Assembly (NCBI GenBank): GCA_004793585.1
Contig: SRZB01000007.1
Span: 1-64,000 of the forward strand
DNA: 64,000 bases
DNA from: Hominisplanchenecus murintestinalis
GTDB lineage: Bacteria > Bacillota > Clostridia > Lachnospirales > Lachnospiraceae
Direction: 5' to 3'
The position numbers and the translations under genes are program-made. A model generated the notes under the pieces. The model did no database searches. It was not told the DNA's origin and saw nothing but the letters and a program-made list of their open reading frames with translations. Positions 1 to 8,262 of this stretch are shown here, piece after piece. The stretch's first letter is position 1. The number at the start of each line of letters is the position of its first letter.

Positions 1-30
1 TTGTGTTCTGTGTGTTACAATTCATTTTAG

Positions 31-104
31 ATACCTCTCTGTTCAATAAGATTTTTACTAACCTGCGAAGTCAGTAATCTTATTTTACTCTGAGGTATTT
101 TTTT
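31..104 (+). terminator. Rho-independent terminator of an upstream plus-strand gene
   Basis: A long stem pairs ATACCTC (31-37) with GAGGTAT (92-98) and, inside it, AATAAGATT (45-53) with AATCTTATT (76-84). A run of T follows at 98-104. The gene it would end lies outside the window to the left. Confidence 0.65.
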
Positions 105-362
105 CTCAACCTTCTTTCTTGGAATTTCCTATATTTGAATTATACAGGAAGCTCCTTTATCCCTCAATATTAAGGTTGCATAAAAAGTACGTCAAAATTT
201 TGCATATCTATTATAACTTTATCACAAACTTTCATTTTAGTAAATACTGCTTCCTGTGTTTTTACACAATCTTTTGTCAGTTTCCTGGGGTTTTTCACGA
301 AGTTCCACCATAATAAACTTTTAACCAGGCCGATTCCAAATAACTGCGCATCTGTCATATAA

Positions 363-409
363 CAAAAAAGTGATGGAACATCATTACTGAATGTCCCATC
401 ACTTTTTTG
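363..409. terminator. Bidirectional rho-independent terminator
   Basis: A perfect 14-bp stem pairs 363-376 with 396-409. The arms carry six A and six T, so either transcript ends in a U tract. On the minus strand it overlaps the end of the 10-codon frame at 399-431. Confidence 0.8.
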
Positions 410-431
410 TTTGGATTTCTACTGTGTCCAT
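399..431 (-). CDS. 10-codon open frame between a strong promoter and a terminator
   Basis: The minus strand carries AAAGGAGG, nine bases, then an ATG at 431. The frame encodes MDTVEIQTKK and stops within the terminator stem. A consensus promoter lies 130 bases upstream. It could be a leader peptide, the start of a deleted gene, or part of a small RNA. The ribosome binding site and the terminator are plain in the sequence; that the peptide has a function is only a guess. Confidence 0.3.
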   Translation of the reverse strand: MDTVEIQTKK

Positions 432-538
432 TGGACTGAGCCTCCTTTTATTTACTATTTATATCTTCAACAAAACTTTTCCTTAATTTTTTCTTTTCCA
501 AAAGATTTCTCGTCTCTTTTGAGTGATATTTACTTTTT

Positions 539-592
539 AAGTACTTGTTTTGTTGTTGTACTTATCATATCACCCCCGCCCTTGTTTGTCAA
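539..592 (-). promoter_or_regulatory. Minus-strand sigma-A promoter with an overlapping operator-like dyad
   Basis: The minus strand has TTGACA (587-592), a 17-base spacer and TATGAT (564-569). A perfect dyad, AAGTAC-N13-GTACTT (539-563), covers the expected start site just downstream of the -10 box, which is a typical repressor position. No regulator gene is adjacent and I do not assign the motif to a family. Confidence 0.65.
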
Positions 593-769
593 TACTATTT
601 TTATATTTTCCAAAAATATTTTTATATTAATATTTTATCTTTTGTCTTAATTGCTTAATTTTACATTCTATTCATACTTTTTCAACAATTTACTTTTTCC
701 CCGCTATCCTCTATACTTATCCTATGACAAAAAATTGTAAAAGGAAATCTTCCCTGGAAAGGAACTCCT

Positions 770-1972
770 ATGAACCGTATTATTTTTCATGTTGATGTGA
801 ACAGCGCTTATCTCAGCTGGACTTCTGTTGAAAACCTGCGGACAGGCTCAGGCTCTGACCTGCGGGATATTCCCGCCGTCATCGGCGGGGATGAACGCTG
901 CCGCCGCGGAGTTGTTCTCGCAAAGTCTATTCCCGCAAAGGCTTTCGGCATACGCACTGGAGAGCCTGTCATGTCCGCCCGCAAAAAATGCCCGGAGCTT
1001 ACCATAGTCCCTCCAAACCATCAGTTGTATTCAGAGTACAGCCGCCGGCTTATGGACTTCCTGCACTCCCTGACTCCTGATATTGAGCAGGTCAGTATTG
1101 ACGAATGCTATCTGGACTTTACAGGAATTTCCCACCTCTATCCCTCCCCCGCAGCTGCTGCAGAAGAATTTAAGAACGAAATATACCGGCGCCTTGGCTT
1201 TACTGTGAACATCGGCATATCCTCCAATAAACTTCTCGCAAAAATGGCCTCTGACTTTGAAAAACCCAACAAAGCACATACGCTCTTTCCGGAAGAAATC
1301 TCCCGAAAAATGTGGCCGCTTCCTGTAGACGAGCTGTTTATGGCCGGGCGCTCCTCTGTAGACACGCTGCATAAGCTGGGCATACGCACCATCGGCGAAC
1401 TGGCAGCTGCCGACGTCCTGCTGCTGGAGTCCCATCTGAAAAGCCACGGACGCATTCTCTGGGAATATGCTAACGGTTTAGATGAAACCCCTGTAAATCC
1501 TCTTCCAGCCGAAGCAAAAGGCATAGGAAACTCTACCACTCTTCCTCAGGATGCCGTCACTGCCGCAGAAGCCTACGCTGTACTTCTGGAACTGTCCGAA
1601 AGTGTCTCCTCACGCCTGCGCAAAGCCAGACAGCTCGCCGGAAATATATGTGTAGAAATCAAATACAGCACGTTCCAGAGAGTCTCCCACCAGATGCCCG
1701 CTGATTCCCCCATAAACACCTGCGAAGGCATTTACCGTATCTCCCGCCGCCTGTTTGACAGCCTCTGGGACGGCGCCCCCATCCGGCTGCTTGGAATCCG
1801 CGCGTCAAAATTAATTCCCGACGACACGCCCATACAGCTTTCCATTTTTGATTTAGAAAACCCGAAAACAGAAAAAGAAAAACGGCTGGACGCCGCTCTT
1901 GACTCCATCCGGCAAAAATTCGGCAAGGACGCAGTGATGCGGGGAAGCTCCCTGAAGCCTCCCCGCACCTGA
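770..1972 (+). CDS. dinB: DNA polymerase IV (Y-family translesion polymerase)
   Basis: Error-prone polymerase that copies past damaged template bases. The catalytic carboxylates are visible: Asp9 in the opening FHVDVNSAYLSW motif, and Asp111-Glu112 in SIDECYLDF. Finger and thumb segments follow, then a little-finger domain from roughly residue 240. The 400-residue length is usual for the family. A run of lysines and arginines near residues 365-380 precedes a short tail; no clear beta-clamp motif was picked out. The ATG at 770 follows GGAAAGGAACTCCT. It is a single plus-strand gene, convergent with the flavin reductase downstream. Confidence 0.95.
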   Translation: MNRIIFHVDVNSAYLSWTSVENLRTGSGSDLRDIPAVIGGDERCRRGVVLAKSIPAKAFGIRTGEPVMSARKKCPELTIVPPNHQLYSEYSRRLMDFLHSLTPDIEQVSIDECYLDFTGISHLYPSPAAAAEEFKNEIYRRLGFTVNIGISSNKLLAKMASDFEKPNKAHTLFPEEISRKMWPLPVDELFMAGRSSVDTLHKLGIRTIGELAAADVLLLESHLKSHGRILWEYANGLDETPVNPLPAEAKGIGNSTTLPQDAVTAAEAYAVLLELSESVSSRLRKARQLAGNICVEIKYSTFQRVSHQMPADSPINTCEGIYRISRRLFDSLWDGAPIRLLGIRASKLIPDDTPIQLSIFDLENPKTEKEKRLDAALDSIRQKFGKDAVMRGSSLKPPRT

Positions 1973-2018
1973 TATATTCTTTCCTGCCTTACGCATACCT
2001 TTCCCGCAGGGCAGACCG

Positions 2019-2600
2019 TCACCTCCGGGACTTGCGGCTATTTTTCTTCACCGAATAGCCAAATGTCCCTATCTTTTTCCCAAGTTCCAGATATTCCCCA
2101 TGAGAATACGCCATCAGCCCCGTCCGGTTCAGCCCAAACTTGCCTTTCTCATCCATATACGAAGAATCCACATGCACACACAGCACCTCCGCCAGAAACA
2201 TATGATGAGAGCCGAGTTCTTTCACTTCTGTCACACGGCACTCGATATTTACCGGGCTTTCCCCAATCAGCGGGGCTGCCAGGTGTTCTGCAGGCGCCGG
2301 GGTCAGATGCATCTCCTGAAATTTATCCACATCCCTTCCGGAACGGACGCCGCAATAGTCGGCAGCCCTCGCCAGCTTCCCGGTCGTCAGGTTTATCACA
2401 AACTCCCCCGTCTCTCGGATAATATCATAAGAATATCTCTCCGGGCGCACGGAAATATACACCATAGCAGGATTCGTACACACCGTACCCGTCCATGCTA
2501 CAGTCAGGATATTGGGACGCTCCCCCCGCCTGCCGCAGCTTACCATTACCGCCGGAAGCGGATAAACCATATTTCCTGCCTTCCAGGTTTCCTTCTTCAT
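2019..2600 (-). CDS. Flavin reductase family protein (FMN-binding split barrel)
   Basis: Probable FMN-binding oxidoreductase of the flavin-reductase/DIM6-NTAB group, likely passing reducing power from NAD(P)H to flavin or an acceptor protein. The family pattern is visible: an N-terminal PLPAVMVSC strand, NILTVAWTGTVCTNPAMVYISVRP in the flavin-binding region, FVINL and a late GHHMFLAEVL-like strand. The ATG at 2600 is chosen because AGGAGG sits just upstream of it; the frame extends 11 codons further but without a binding site. The 193-residue length suits the family. It lies 39 bases downstream of the pyrophosphatase gene on the same strand and may be co-transcribed. The physiological substrate cannot be read from the sequence. 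Confidence 0.85.
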   Translation of the reverse strand: MKKETWKAGNMVYPLPAVMVSCGRRGERPNILTVAWTGTVCTNPAMVYISVRPERYSYDIIRETGEFVINLTTGKLARAADYCGVRSGRDVDKFQEMHLTPAPAEHLAAPLIGESPVNIECRVTEVKELGSHHMFLAEVLCVHVDSSYMDEKGKFGLNRTGLMAYSHGEYLELGKKIGTFGYSVKKNSRKSRR

Positions 2601-2639
2601 TGTTAACCTCCTGTTATCTTTCCGCGGATACACTGCCTT

Positions 2640-4283
2640 TTACTGCTGGAGCACATCCATAAACGCCGGAATCAGCTGTTTCTTCCTGGACACTACTCCC
2701 GGCAGCGTCACCGAGCCGTTCACAGGCTCTCTTCCAAATGCTTCCCTCACAAGTTTCTCACTGTCCCCTCCATAGCATAAAAGTTCCGTGCTTTCATGAA
2801 TGATATCCGTCAGCATAAAGAACAGCATAGACTCGCCGTGCCTTCCCAGAGTTTTCTCCATAAAGGCAAGAAGCTGCGTCTTAATCTCTGCCAGTTCCCC
2901 CGGGCTCATTGAGGTAATCTGTCCTACCCCAAAATCCGCATCATGCAAATCAAACCTTTTAAAGTCCCTGTAAAAAATTTCTTCCGGCTGCTTTCCTTTC
3001 AGTTTGCTTCCCGCCGCAAACATCTCTGCCGCAAATTCTTCACAGTTAATTCCGGCAATCTCTGCCAGCCTCTCTGCCGCATTCTTATCCACCGCTGTAC
3101 AAGTTGGCGATCGGAACATCAGCGTATCAGAAATAATCGCTGCGCATAAAAGCCCTGCGATATTCGGTGGGATTTCCAGCCCTTTTTCCTGATAAATCTG
3201 ATATATGATGGTTGCCGTACATCCCACCGGCTGATTCCTGAAATACACCGGAGCCATAGTTTCCAGAGAACCCAGCCTGTGGTGGTCGATAATCTCCAGA
3301 ATGTCCGCGCTCTCAATATTGTCCACTGCCTGGGACACCTCATTATGGTCAACCAGTATAATCTCCCGGCGCTTGATTCCCAGCAAGTTCCGGCGGGATA
3401 CCATGCCCACATATTTCCCATTCTCATCCAGAATCGGGAAATCCCTGTTTCTTTTCTTCGCCATAACCTCTTTGATAACATCGGTGTAATCATCCAGTTC
3501 AAAAAAGGACAAATCTTTCCGTTTCATAAAATATTTTACAGGCATACTCTGGTTCACCAGCCTTGCCGCCGTATACGTATCGTGAGGCGTGCTGATAATC
3601 GTACATCCCTTATCGCCTGCCAGTCTCCGGATAGTTTTCGATACGGGAGCGCCCTCACATACAATGATGCATGCCGCCTGCATTTCTATCGCACAGAGCT
3701 GAGACTCGTAGCGGTTTCCCAAAATCACCAAATCATCCTGCTCAATGTAATTCTCCATCAAATCCGGGTTCGCCGCTGCCACCAACACCTTCCCTTTCAA
3801 AAAATATGCATGTTCATTCCCGGTCACCAGGCTTCCGTCCAGCGTTTCTATAATATTTTTATACTGTGTCTTAGCCGTAGACAGAATGGAACTGTCATAC
3901 ACATCCATGTAAGATTCCGCAATCGTGCTGATTGTAATCAAACCTTCCAGGCTGTCGTCCTCTGTAGTAATCGGCAGCGTATTCACATTCTCATTCCGCA
4001 TCAGCGTCCACGCTTTTTTCAGGGAAATATTTCCGTCTACCCCCTGTATCCGGCGGATATCCATGTCGCTCACTCTGGAGCCCACATTCGCTACATATCC
4101 GGGAACCTCCATTCCAAAGCGATTCAGTACGTACTGCGTCTCGTCGCTGATGACTCCCGCGCGCTTCGCCACGAACATCCTCTCCTCCGTCCGGTTCTTA
4201 AAGTCTGCATAGGCAATCGCGGAACAGATAGAATCTGTATCGGGATTTTTATGCCCCATCACATAAATCTTTTTGTCCTGCAT
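2640..4283 (-). CDS. Manganese-dependent inorganic pyrophosphatase with CBS-DRTGG insert
   Basis: Family II (DHH) pyrophosphatase that hydrolyses PPi to phosphate. The N-terminal metal site MGHKNPDTDS appears at about residues 9-18, and a second, IIDHHRLG, near residue 335. Between them lie two CBS halves (about 70-120 and 255-305) flanking a DRTGG-like domain, the adenine-nucleotide-regulated insert known in clostridial enzymes. A DHHA2 domain closes the protein. At 547 residues it matches the long CBS form and not the roughly 310-residue core form. AGGAAGGAAG precedes the ATG. It follows the nucleoside phosphorylase gene by 22 bases, so co-transcription is likely. Confidence 0.93.
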   Translation of the reverse strand: MQDKKIYVMGHKNPDTDSICSAIAYADFKNRTEERMFVAKRAGVISDETQYVLNRFGMEVPGYVANVGSRVSDMDIRRIQGVDGNISLKKAWTLMRNENVNTLPITTEDDSLEGLITISTIAESYMDVYDSSILSTAKTQYKNIIETLDGSLVTGNEHAYFLKGKVLVAAANPDLMENYIEQDDLVILGNRYESQLCAIEMQAACIIVCEGAPVSKTIRRLAGDKGCTIISTPHDTYTAARLVNQSMPVKYFMKRKDLSFFELDDYTDVIKEVMAKKRNRDFPILDENGKYVGMVSRRNLLGIKRREIILVDHNEVSQAVDNIESADILEIIDHHRLGSLETMAPVYFRNQPVGCTATIIYQIYQEKGLEIPPNIAGLLCAAIISDTLMFRSPTCTAVDKNAAERLAEIAGINCEEFAAEMFAAGSKLKGKQPEEIFYRDFKRFDLHDADFGVGQITSMSPGELAEIKTQLLAFMEKTLGRHGESMLFFMLTDIIHESTELLCYGGDSEKLVREAFGREPVNGSVTLPGVVSRKKQLIPAFMDVLQQ

Positions 4284-4305
4284 ATAAACTTCCTTCCTGC
4301 TTTTA

Positions 4306-5628
4306 TCAAAATCTCACAATCTTTTCTTTTTCCACCCTCGCAAAAATCAATGGTTCCCGTTCCGGTTTCTGCCCGGAAAATTCCAACGCCCCCATAAATA
4401 CTTTTTCTGACTCGCCAAACAGTGTCTTCTCCGATGCCAAAAGTACTGCCAACGCTTCGCCCTCCCGGACATAATCCCCTGTCTTTTTCTTCAATATGAT
4501 ACCCGCGCTGTAATCAACACTATCCTCTTTCGCTGTACGCCCCGCTCCCAGAAGCGCAGACGAAATCCCCACCGCCTCTGTATCCATACGCGTAATCCAA
4601 CCCTCACATGAAGCGCGTACCTGATACTCATAAGGCGCCCGGGGGAAAAGAGAGGTATCGCGGATTACACTGCCGTCTCCTCCCTGTGCTTCTGCCATCT
4701 CCACCAGCTTCTCCAGAGCAGAACCATCCCGGAGCGCCGCCTGTACCTGCGCCATGCACTCTCCCATACTTCCCCTTCCTGCCAGATAAAGCATATTTGC
4801 CGCCAGGCTCAGGCACACTTCCGTCAAGTCCTCCGGCCCCTTTCCCTTCAGCGTTTCCGCCGCTTCAATAACTTCCAGGGAATTTCCGATATAATTTCCC
4901 AACGGGATATCCATATTCGTGATAAGCGCGGCCGTCTTTCTCCCTGCGTGCTCGCCGATGGCTACCATTTTTTCCGCCAGGGCTATGGAATCTTCCAGGC
5001 TCTTCATAAAAGCGCCGCTCCCCGTTTTTACATCCAGCAGGATACAGTCGCTGCCCGCCGCCAGTTTTTTACTCATAATGGACGAAGCAATCAGGGGAAT
5101 GCTGTCCACTGTCGCCGTCACATCCCGCAGCGCGTACAGCTTTTTATCAGCAGGCGCCAAGTTTCCCGACTGCCCAGCCACGCAAATGCCCGTCCGGTTC
5201 ACGATATCAAAAAATTCCTGCTGCCCAAATGCCGTGCGCAGGCCGGGAATCGACTCCAGCTTATCTACAGTCCCCCCGGTGTGCCCCAGCCCCCGGCCCG
5301 ACATCTTTGCTACCTTCACCCCGCAGGCTGCCGCCAGAGGAGCCACCACCAGAGTCGTCTTATCCCCCACGCCCCCGGTAGAATGCTTATCCACTTTAAC
5401 GCCCTCAATCGGCGACAAATCCACCATATCCCCCGACTTCGCCATAGCGTCCGTCAATACAGCCGTTTCCGTATCATTCATTCCCTGAAACCAGACAGCC
5501 ATCAGCAATGCGGAAATCTGGTAATCCGGAATCTTCCCTGTCACATACCCGTTCACTGCAAAGCGCAGCTCCTCTTCCGCCAGCGTGCCGCCGTTACGTT
5601 TTTTCATGATAATATCATACATTCTCAT
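4306..5628 (-). CDS. pdp: Pyrimidine-nucleoside phosphorylase
   Basis: Cleaves uridine and thymidine (ribo or deoxyribo) with phosphate, releasing base and sugar-1-phosphate for salvage and catabolism. The family signature is intact: the phosphate-binding KHSTGGVGDKTT segment near residue 80, followed by MSGRGLGHTGGTVDKLES. A C-terminal alpha/beta domain, starting about residue 340, contains the lipoyl-like barrel. The 440-residue length fits the Pdp/DeoA class. The start at 5628 is chosen because AAGGGGGGG lies just upstream; the frame extends eight codons further. It begins a likely operon with the pyrophosphatase downstream. Confidence 0.93.
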   Translation of the reverse strand: MRMYDIIMKKRNGGTLAEEELRFAVNGYVTGKIPDYQISALLMAVWFQGMNDTETAVLTDAMAKSGDMVDLSPIEGVKVDKHSTGGVGDKTTLVVAPLAAACGVKVAKMSGRGLGHTGGTVDKLESIPGLRTAFGQQEFFDIVNRTGICVAGQSGNLAPADKKLYALRDVTATVDSIPLIASSIMSKKLAAGSDCILLDVKTGSGAFMKSLEDSIALAEKMVAIGEHAGRKTAALITNMDIPLGNYIGNSLEVIEAAETLKGKGPEDLTEVCLSLAANMLYLAGRGSMGECMAQVQAALRDGSALEKLVEMAEAQGGDGSVIRDTSLFPRAPYEYQVRASCEGWITRMDTEAVGISSALLGAGRTAKEDSVDYSAGIILKKKTGDYVREGEALAVLLASEKTLFGESEKVFMGALEFSGQKPEREPLIFARVEKEKIVRF

Positions 5629-5715
5629 AGACCTGCCCCCCCTTACTGTCAAATGCCTTTTTCTTTATTGTAATAAACACTGCCCTTCAAAGTCAAGCCC
5701 TTCTGAAACGCTGCC

Positions 5716-5760
5716 CAAAAAGAGAGCTGCGCACGCTGGTTTCCCAACTGTGCGCAGCTC
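5716..5760 (-). terminator. Terminator of the rpmG-secE-nusG-rplK-rplA operon
   Basis: GAGCTGCGCAC (5724-5734) pairs with GTGCGCAGCTC (5750-5760). In the minus-strand transcript the hairpin comes just after rplA and is followed by a run of U (AAAA on the plus strand at 5717-5720). Confidence 0.85.
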
Positions 5761-5780
5761 TTCTGCATTTACTCCACTAA

Positions 5781-6473
5781 TTACATAAACTTCGCCGTAT
5801 TTAATTTGATGCCAGGTCCCATTGTCGGAGCGATAGTCACGCTCTTCAGATACTGGCCTTTCAAAGCGCTCGGCTTAGCCTTTACGATAGCGCCCATAAG
5901 CGTCTGGAAGTTGTCCGCTAACTGCTCCTCTGTGAAAGAAGCTTTTCCGATTGGCACGTGAATGATATTTGTTTTGTCCAAACGATACTCAATCTTACCG
6001 GCTTTGATATCCTGAACTGCCTTTGTCACATCCATAGTAACCGTTCCGGCTTTCGGGTTCGGCATTAAACCTTTCGGTCCGAGTACACGTCCCAGACGTC
6101 CTACAACACCCATCATATCCGGTGTAGCTACTACAACGTCAAACTCAAACCAGTTTTCGTTCTGAATCTTCGGAATCAGTTCCTCTCCGCCTACGTACTC
6201 TGCGCCTGCTGCAAGAGCCTCGTCAGCCTTTGCATTCTTTGCGAATACCAGGACGCGGACTTTTTTACCTGTTCCGTGCGGAAGCACTACCGCACCACGA
6301 ATCTGCTGGTCTGCGTGACGTCCGTCACAGCCTGTTCTGATATGAGCTTCGATTGTCTCATCAAATTTCGCTACTGCTACCTTCTTCGCTAAAGCAATAG
6401 CTTCTGCTGGATCATAGAGCGCTGTGCGGTCAATCGCTTTTGCAGCCTCTACATATTTCTTTCCTCTTTTCAT
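5781..6473 (-). CDS. rplA: 50S ribosomal protein L1
   Basis: Large-subunit protein of the L1 stalk, which helps release deacylated tRNA; in many bacteria it also represses its own operon by binding mRNA. The opening MKRGKKY, the central [20 protein letters not shown] stretch with [14 protein letters not shown], and the 230-residue length are all typical. AGGAGG lies upstream of the ATG. It is the last gene of its operon, 55 bases after rplK, and the terminator follows at once. Confidence 0.98.
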   Translation of the reverse strand: MKRGKKYVEAAKAIDRTALYDPAEAIALAKKVAVAKFDETIEAHIRTGCDGRHADQQIRGAVVLPHGTGKKVRVLVFAKNAKADEALAAGAEYVGGEELIPKIQNENWFEFDVVVATPDMMGVVGRLGRVLGPKGLMPNPKAGTVTMDVTKAVQDIKAGKIEYRLDKTNIIHVPIGKASFTEEQLADNFQTLMGAIVKAKPSALKGQYLKSVTIAPTMGPGIKLNTAKFM

Positions 6474-6528
6474 ATTAAATAACCTCCTGGTGGTGTTTGC
6501 GGGAATGACCCTCCCACTTTATCTCCGT

Positions 6529-6954
6529 TTACTCTTCAACAACGATACCCATGCTTCTTGCAGTACCTGCAATCATGCTCATAGCCGCTTCAACGCTTCC
6601 AGCGTTCAAATCCGGCATCTTCATTTCAGCGATTTCTCTAATCTTGTCTTTCGAAATCGTAGCTACTTTTGTCTTATTCGGAACGCCTGAACCTGATTTC
6701 AGGTTGCACGCCTTCTTCAGCAGGACTGCTGCAGGCGGAGTCTTTGTGATAAAGCTGAAGCTCCTGTCTGCGTAAACAGTAATAACTACCGGGATAATCA
6801 AATCGCCCTTATCAGCCGTTCTTGCATTGAACTCCTTGGTAAACTGGACGATATTCACACCATGCTGTCCAAGAGCCGGACCAACTGGCGGAGCTGGTGT
6901 AGCCTTACCAGCAGGAATCTGTAATTTAATATAACCTGTTACTTTTTTTGCCAT
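6529..6954 (-). CDS. rplK: 50S ribosomal protein L11
   Basis: Builds the GTPase-associated centre with 23S rRNA, where elongation factors and the stringent-response enzyme act. The N-terminal [20 protein letters not shown] and the C-terminal helical domain rich in Ala, Gly and Ser are unmistakable. The ATG at 6954 (MAKKVTGY) is preferred over an in-frame GTG three codons upstream because that GTG lies inside the AGGAGGTG binding site. Length is 141 residues. It sits between nusG and rplA in the standard order. Confidence 0.98.
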   Translation of the reverse strand: MAKKVTGYIKLQIPAGKATPAPPVGPALGQHGVNIVQFTKEFNARTADKGDLIIPVVITVYADRSFSFITKTPPAAVLLKKACNLKSGSGVPNKTKVATISKDKIREIAEMKMPDLNAGSVEAAMSMIAGTARSMGIVVEE

Positions 6955-7039
6955 TTTAGGCACCTCCTATGTGGTATTGTCGGGGGTTTCCCTCCCACGC
7001 TCCGATAAGCCGCGAATTCACTTACCGGAATTTAAATAG

Positions 7040-7555
7040 TTACATCTTTTTAACTTCCGTGAATCCGATTTCCACCGGGGTTTCACGACCAAACAGCTCC
7101 ACATTAATCGTAACGATCTGCTTGCTGTCATTCATAGCACAAATGACGCCTACCGTGTCTTTCCAGACACCTCCGGTAATCATCACAGTGTCGCCCTCTG
7201 CGAAATCCACATGCAGTTCTGCATCCTGGATACCGAGGGGCTTCATTTCCTCTTCGGTAAGTGGCACCGGCTTAGATCCAGGTCCAACAAATCCGGTAAC
7301 GCCTCTGGTATTCCTTACGACGTACCAGGTGTCGTCATTCATAATCATATTTAGAAGCACGTAACCCGGAAACATTTTCTTCTGAACCTGCTTCTTGGCG
7401 CCGTTTTTCACTTCTATGACTTCCTGCATCGGAACCCTGACTTCCAGAATCTGATCTTCCAGATGCCTGTTCTCAATGGTCTTCTCAATGTTGGCCTTCA
7501 CCTTGTTCTCATACCCTGAATAGGTATGGACAACATACCAGTTTGCTTCTGACAT
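7040..7555 (-). CDS. nusG: Transcription termination/antitermination protein NusG
   Basis: Binds RNA polymerase and links it to ribosome, Rho or other factors. An N-terminal NGN domain starts WYVVHTYSGYENKVK, and a KOW domain lies near the C-terminus around GDTVMITGGVWKDTVG. Length is 171 residues. The ATG at 7555 with AAGGGTGA upstream is preferred to the nine-codon longer frame, which would overlap secE. It follows secE by 16 bases in the conserved operon. Confidence 0.97.
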   Translation of the reverse strand: MSEANWYVVHTYSGYENKVKANIEKTIENRHLEDQILEVRVPMQEVIEVKNGAKKQVQKKMFPGYVLLNMIMNDDTWYVVRNTRGVTGFVGPGSKPVPLTEEEMKPLGIQDAELHVDFAEGDTVMITGGVWKDTVGVICAMNDSKQIVTINVELFGRETPVEIGFTEVKKM

Positions 7556-7571
7556 ATAATCACCCTTGCCC

Positions 7572-7778
7572 TTACTTAACAATGAAATCTACACCATACT
7601 GTACCAGAAAATCCACAATCGTGATAATGACGCCAAGTACAACTGAAAGCACAACTACGGATACTGTCTGCTTTCCAAGTGATTTCTGATCCGGCCATAC
7701 AATTTTGTCGAACTCGGCCTTGAGGCCTTCGGACCAGCTTTTCTTAGGGGCTTTGTCTGTCTTTACAGTCTCTCCCAT
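7572..7778 (-). CDS. secE: Preprotein translocase subunit SecE
   Basis: Small single-pass subunit that clamps the SecY channel. The 68 residues comprise an amphipathic N-terminal part with the conserved EFDKIVWPDQKSL motif followed by one hydrophobic helix (about residues 40-62). This is the usual short form of Gram-positive bacteria. It lies between rpmG and nusG, the standard order. Confidence 0.97.
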   Translation of the reverse strand: MGETVKTDKAPKKSWSEGLKAEFDKIVWPDQKSLGKQTVSVVVLSVVLGVIITIVDFLVQYGVDFIVK

Positions 7779-7802
7779 CTCGTCACTTTCCTTTCCGTCG
7801 AC

Positions 7803-7952
7803 TTATTTCGTCTCCTTGTGCATTGTGTGTTTCCTGCAGAATCTGCAATATTTCTTAGTTTCCATTCTGTCCGGATGATTCTTCTTATCCTTCGTCGTGT
7901 TGTAATTACGCTGTTTACATTCCGTACATGCCAATGTGATTCTAGTGCGCAC
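7803..7952 (-). CDS. rpmG: 50S ribosomal protein L33 (zinc-ribbon form)
   Basis: A 49-residue ribosomal protein. The reading begins at a GTG at 7952 with GAGGTGGAAGTT upstream and gives [20 protein letters not shown], the typical L33 opening. Four cysteines form two CxxC pairs (CTEC near residue 9 and CRFC near residue 36), so this is the zinc-binding version rather than the cysteine-free zinc-starvation version. It is the first gene of the operon with secE and nusG. A different frame over the same bases (7763-8035) has no such features and was discarded. Confidence 0.95.
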   Translation of the reverse strand: MRTRITLACTECKQRNYNTTKDKKNHPDRMETKKYCRFCRKHTMHKETK

Positions 7953-8045
7953 AACTTCCACCTCTCTCTCGTTGTATTTTGCCGGCGGCCTGGCGGGCCG
8001 TCGATTTTAGGCATAAAAAAAAGACCTACTTCCATTCGCCTTCTC

Positions 8046-8075
8046 AGTGTACCATAGGCAAACAGGGGAAGTCAA
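8046..8075 (-). promoter_or_regulatory. Promoter of the rpmG-secE-nusG-rplKA operon
   Basis: The minus strand reads TTGACT (8070-8075), an 18-base spacer and TACACT (8046-8051), with a TG one base before the -10 box. The leader to rpmG is about 90 bases and can form a GC-rich hairpin. Confidence 0.7.
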
Positions 8076-8104
8076 GCCTTTTTTCCGCAGTTCCCCGGCG
8101 TTTT

Positions 8105-8255
8105 GTAACAGTTCAGCCTTCGGCTTCACCGTTACGTAATCCAGCCCATTTAAAGTTTGCTGTTCGCAAAGGGCTGGATTCTCTGGCTGTCTGGCTGAAT
8201 TTACGCATTCTCACGGACTTTGCAGCAAGTGCAAAGTCCTGGGCTGAACTGTTAC
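8105..8255. mobile_element. Full-length MITE-like repeat, copy A
   Basis: A 151-bp non-coding element with 14-bp terminal inverted repeats, GTAACAGTTCAGCC at the left and its exact complement at the right. The flanking 8 bp are GGCGTTTT and GGCGCTTT, a 7-of-8 match that reads as a target-site duplication. Inside are three hairpins: the left terminus folding on itself, AATCCAGCCC with GGGCTGGATT, and GGACTTTGC with GCAAAGTCC. Related copies lie at 20671, 33256, 36975 and 50688. Ends starting GTAA with an 8-bp duplication are known from the IS66 family; derivation from it is inferred. Confidence 0.75.
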
Positions 8256-8262
8256 GGCGCTT

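Larger units (their letters stand above)
105..769. other. AT-rich intergenic region with no convincing gene
   Basis: This stretch is clearly richer in A+T than the genes beside it. A 62-codon minus-strand frame at 170-358 has no Shine-Dalgarno sequence and I do not recognise its product. What can be supported are a bidirectional terminator (363-409), a minus-strand promoter with an overlapping dyad (539-592) and a 10-codon minus-strand frame (399-431), each listed separately. I saw no LexA-type box ahead of dinB. Confidence 0.5.

Noticed and set aside
3279-4397. Plus-strand frame of 372 codons
   Set aside because: Lies antisense to the pyrophosphatase gene, has no ribosome site and reads as a His/Arg/Phe-rich shadow.
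7763-8035. Minus-strand frame of 90 codons over rpmG
   Set aside because: Different frame over rpmG; Arg-rich with no family features, while the rpmG frame has both CxxC pairs.
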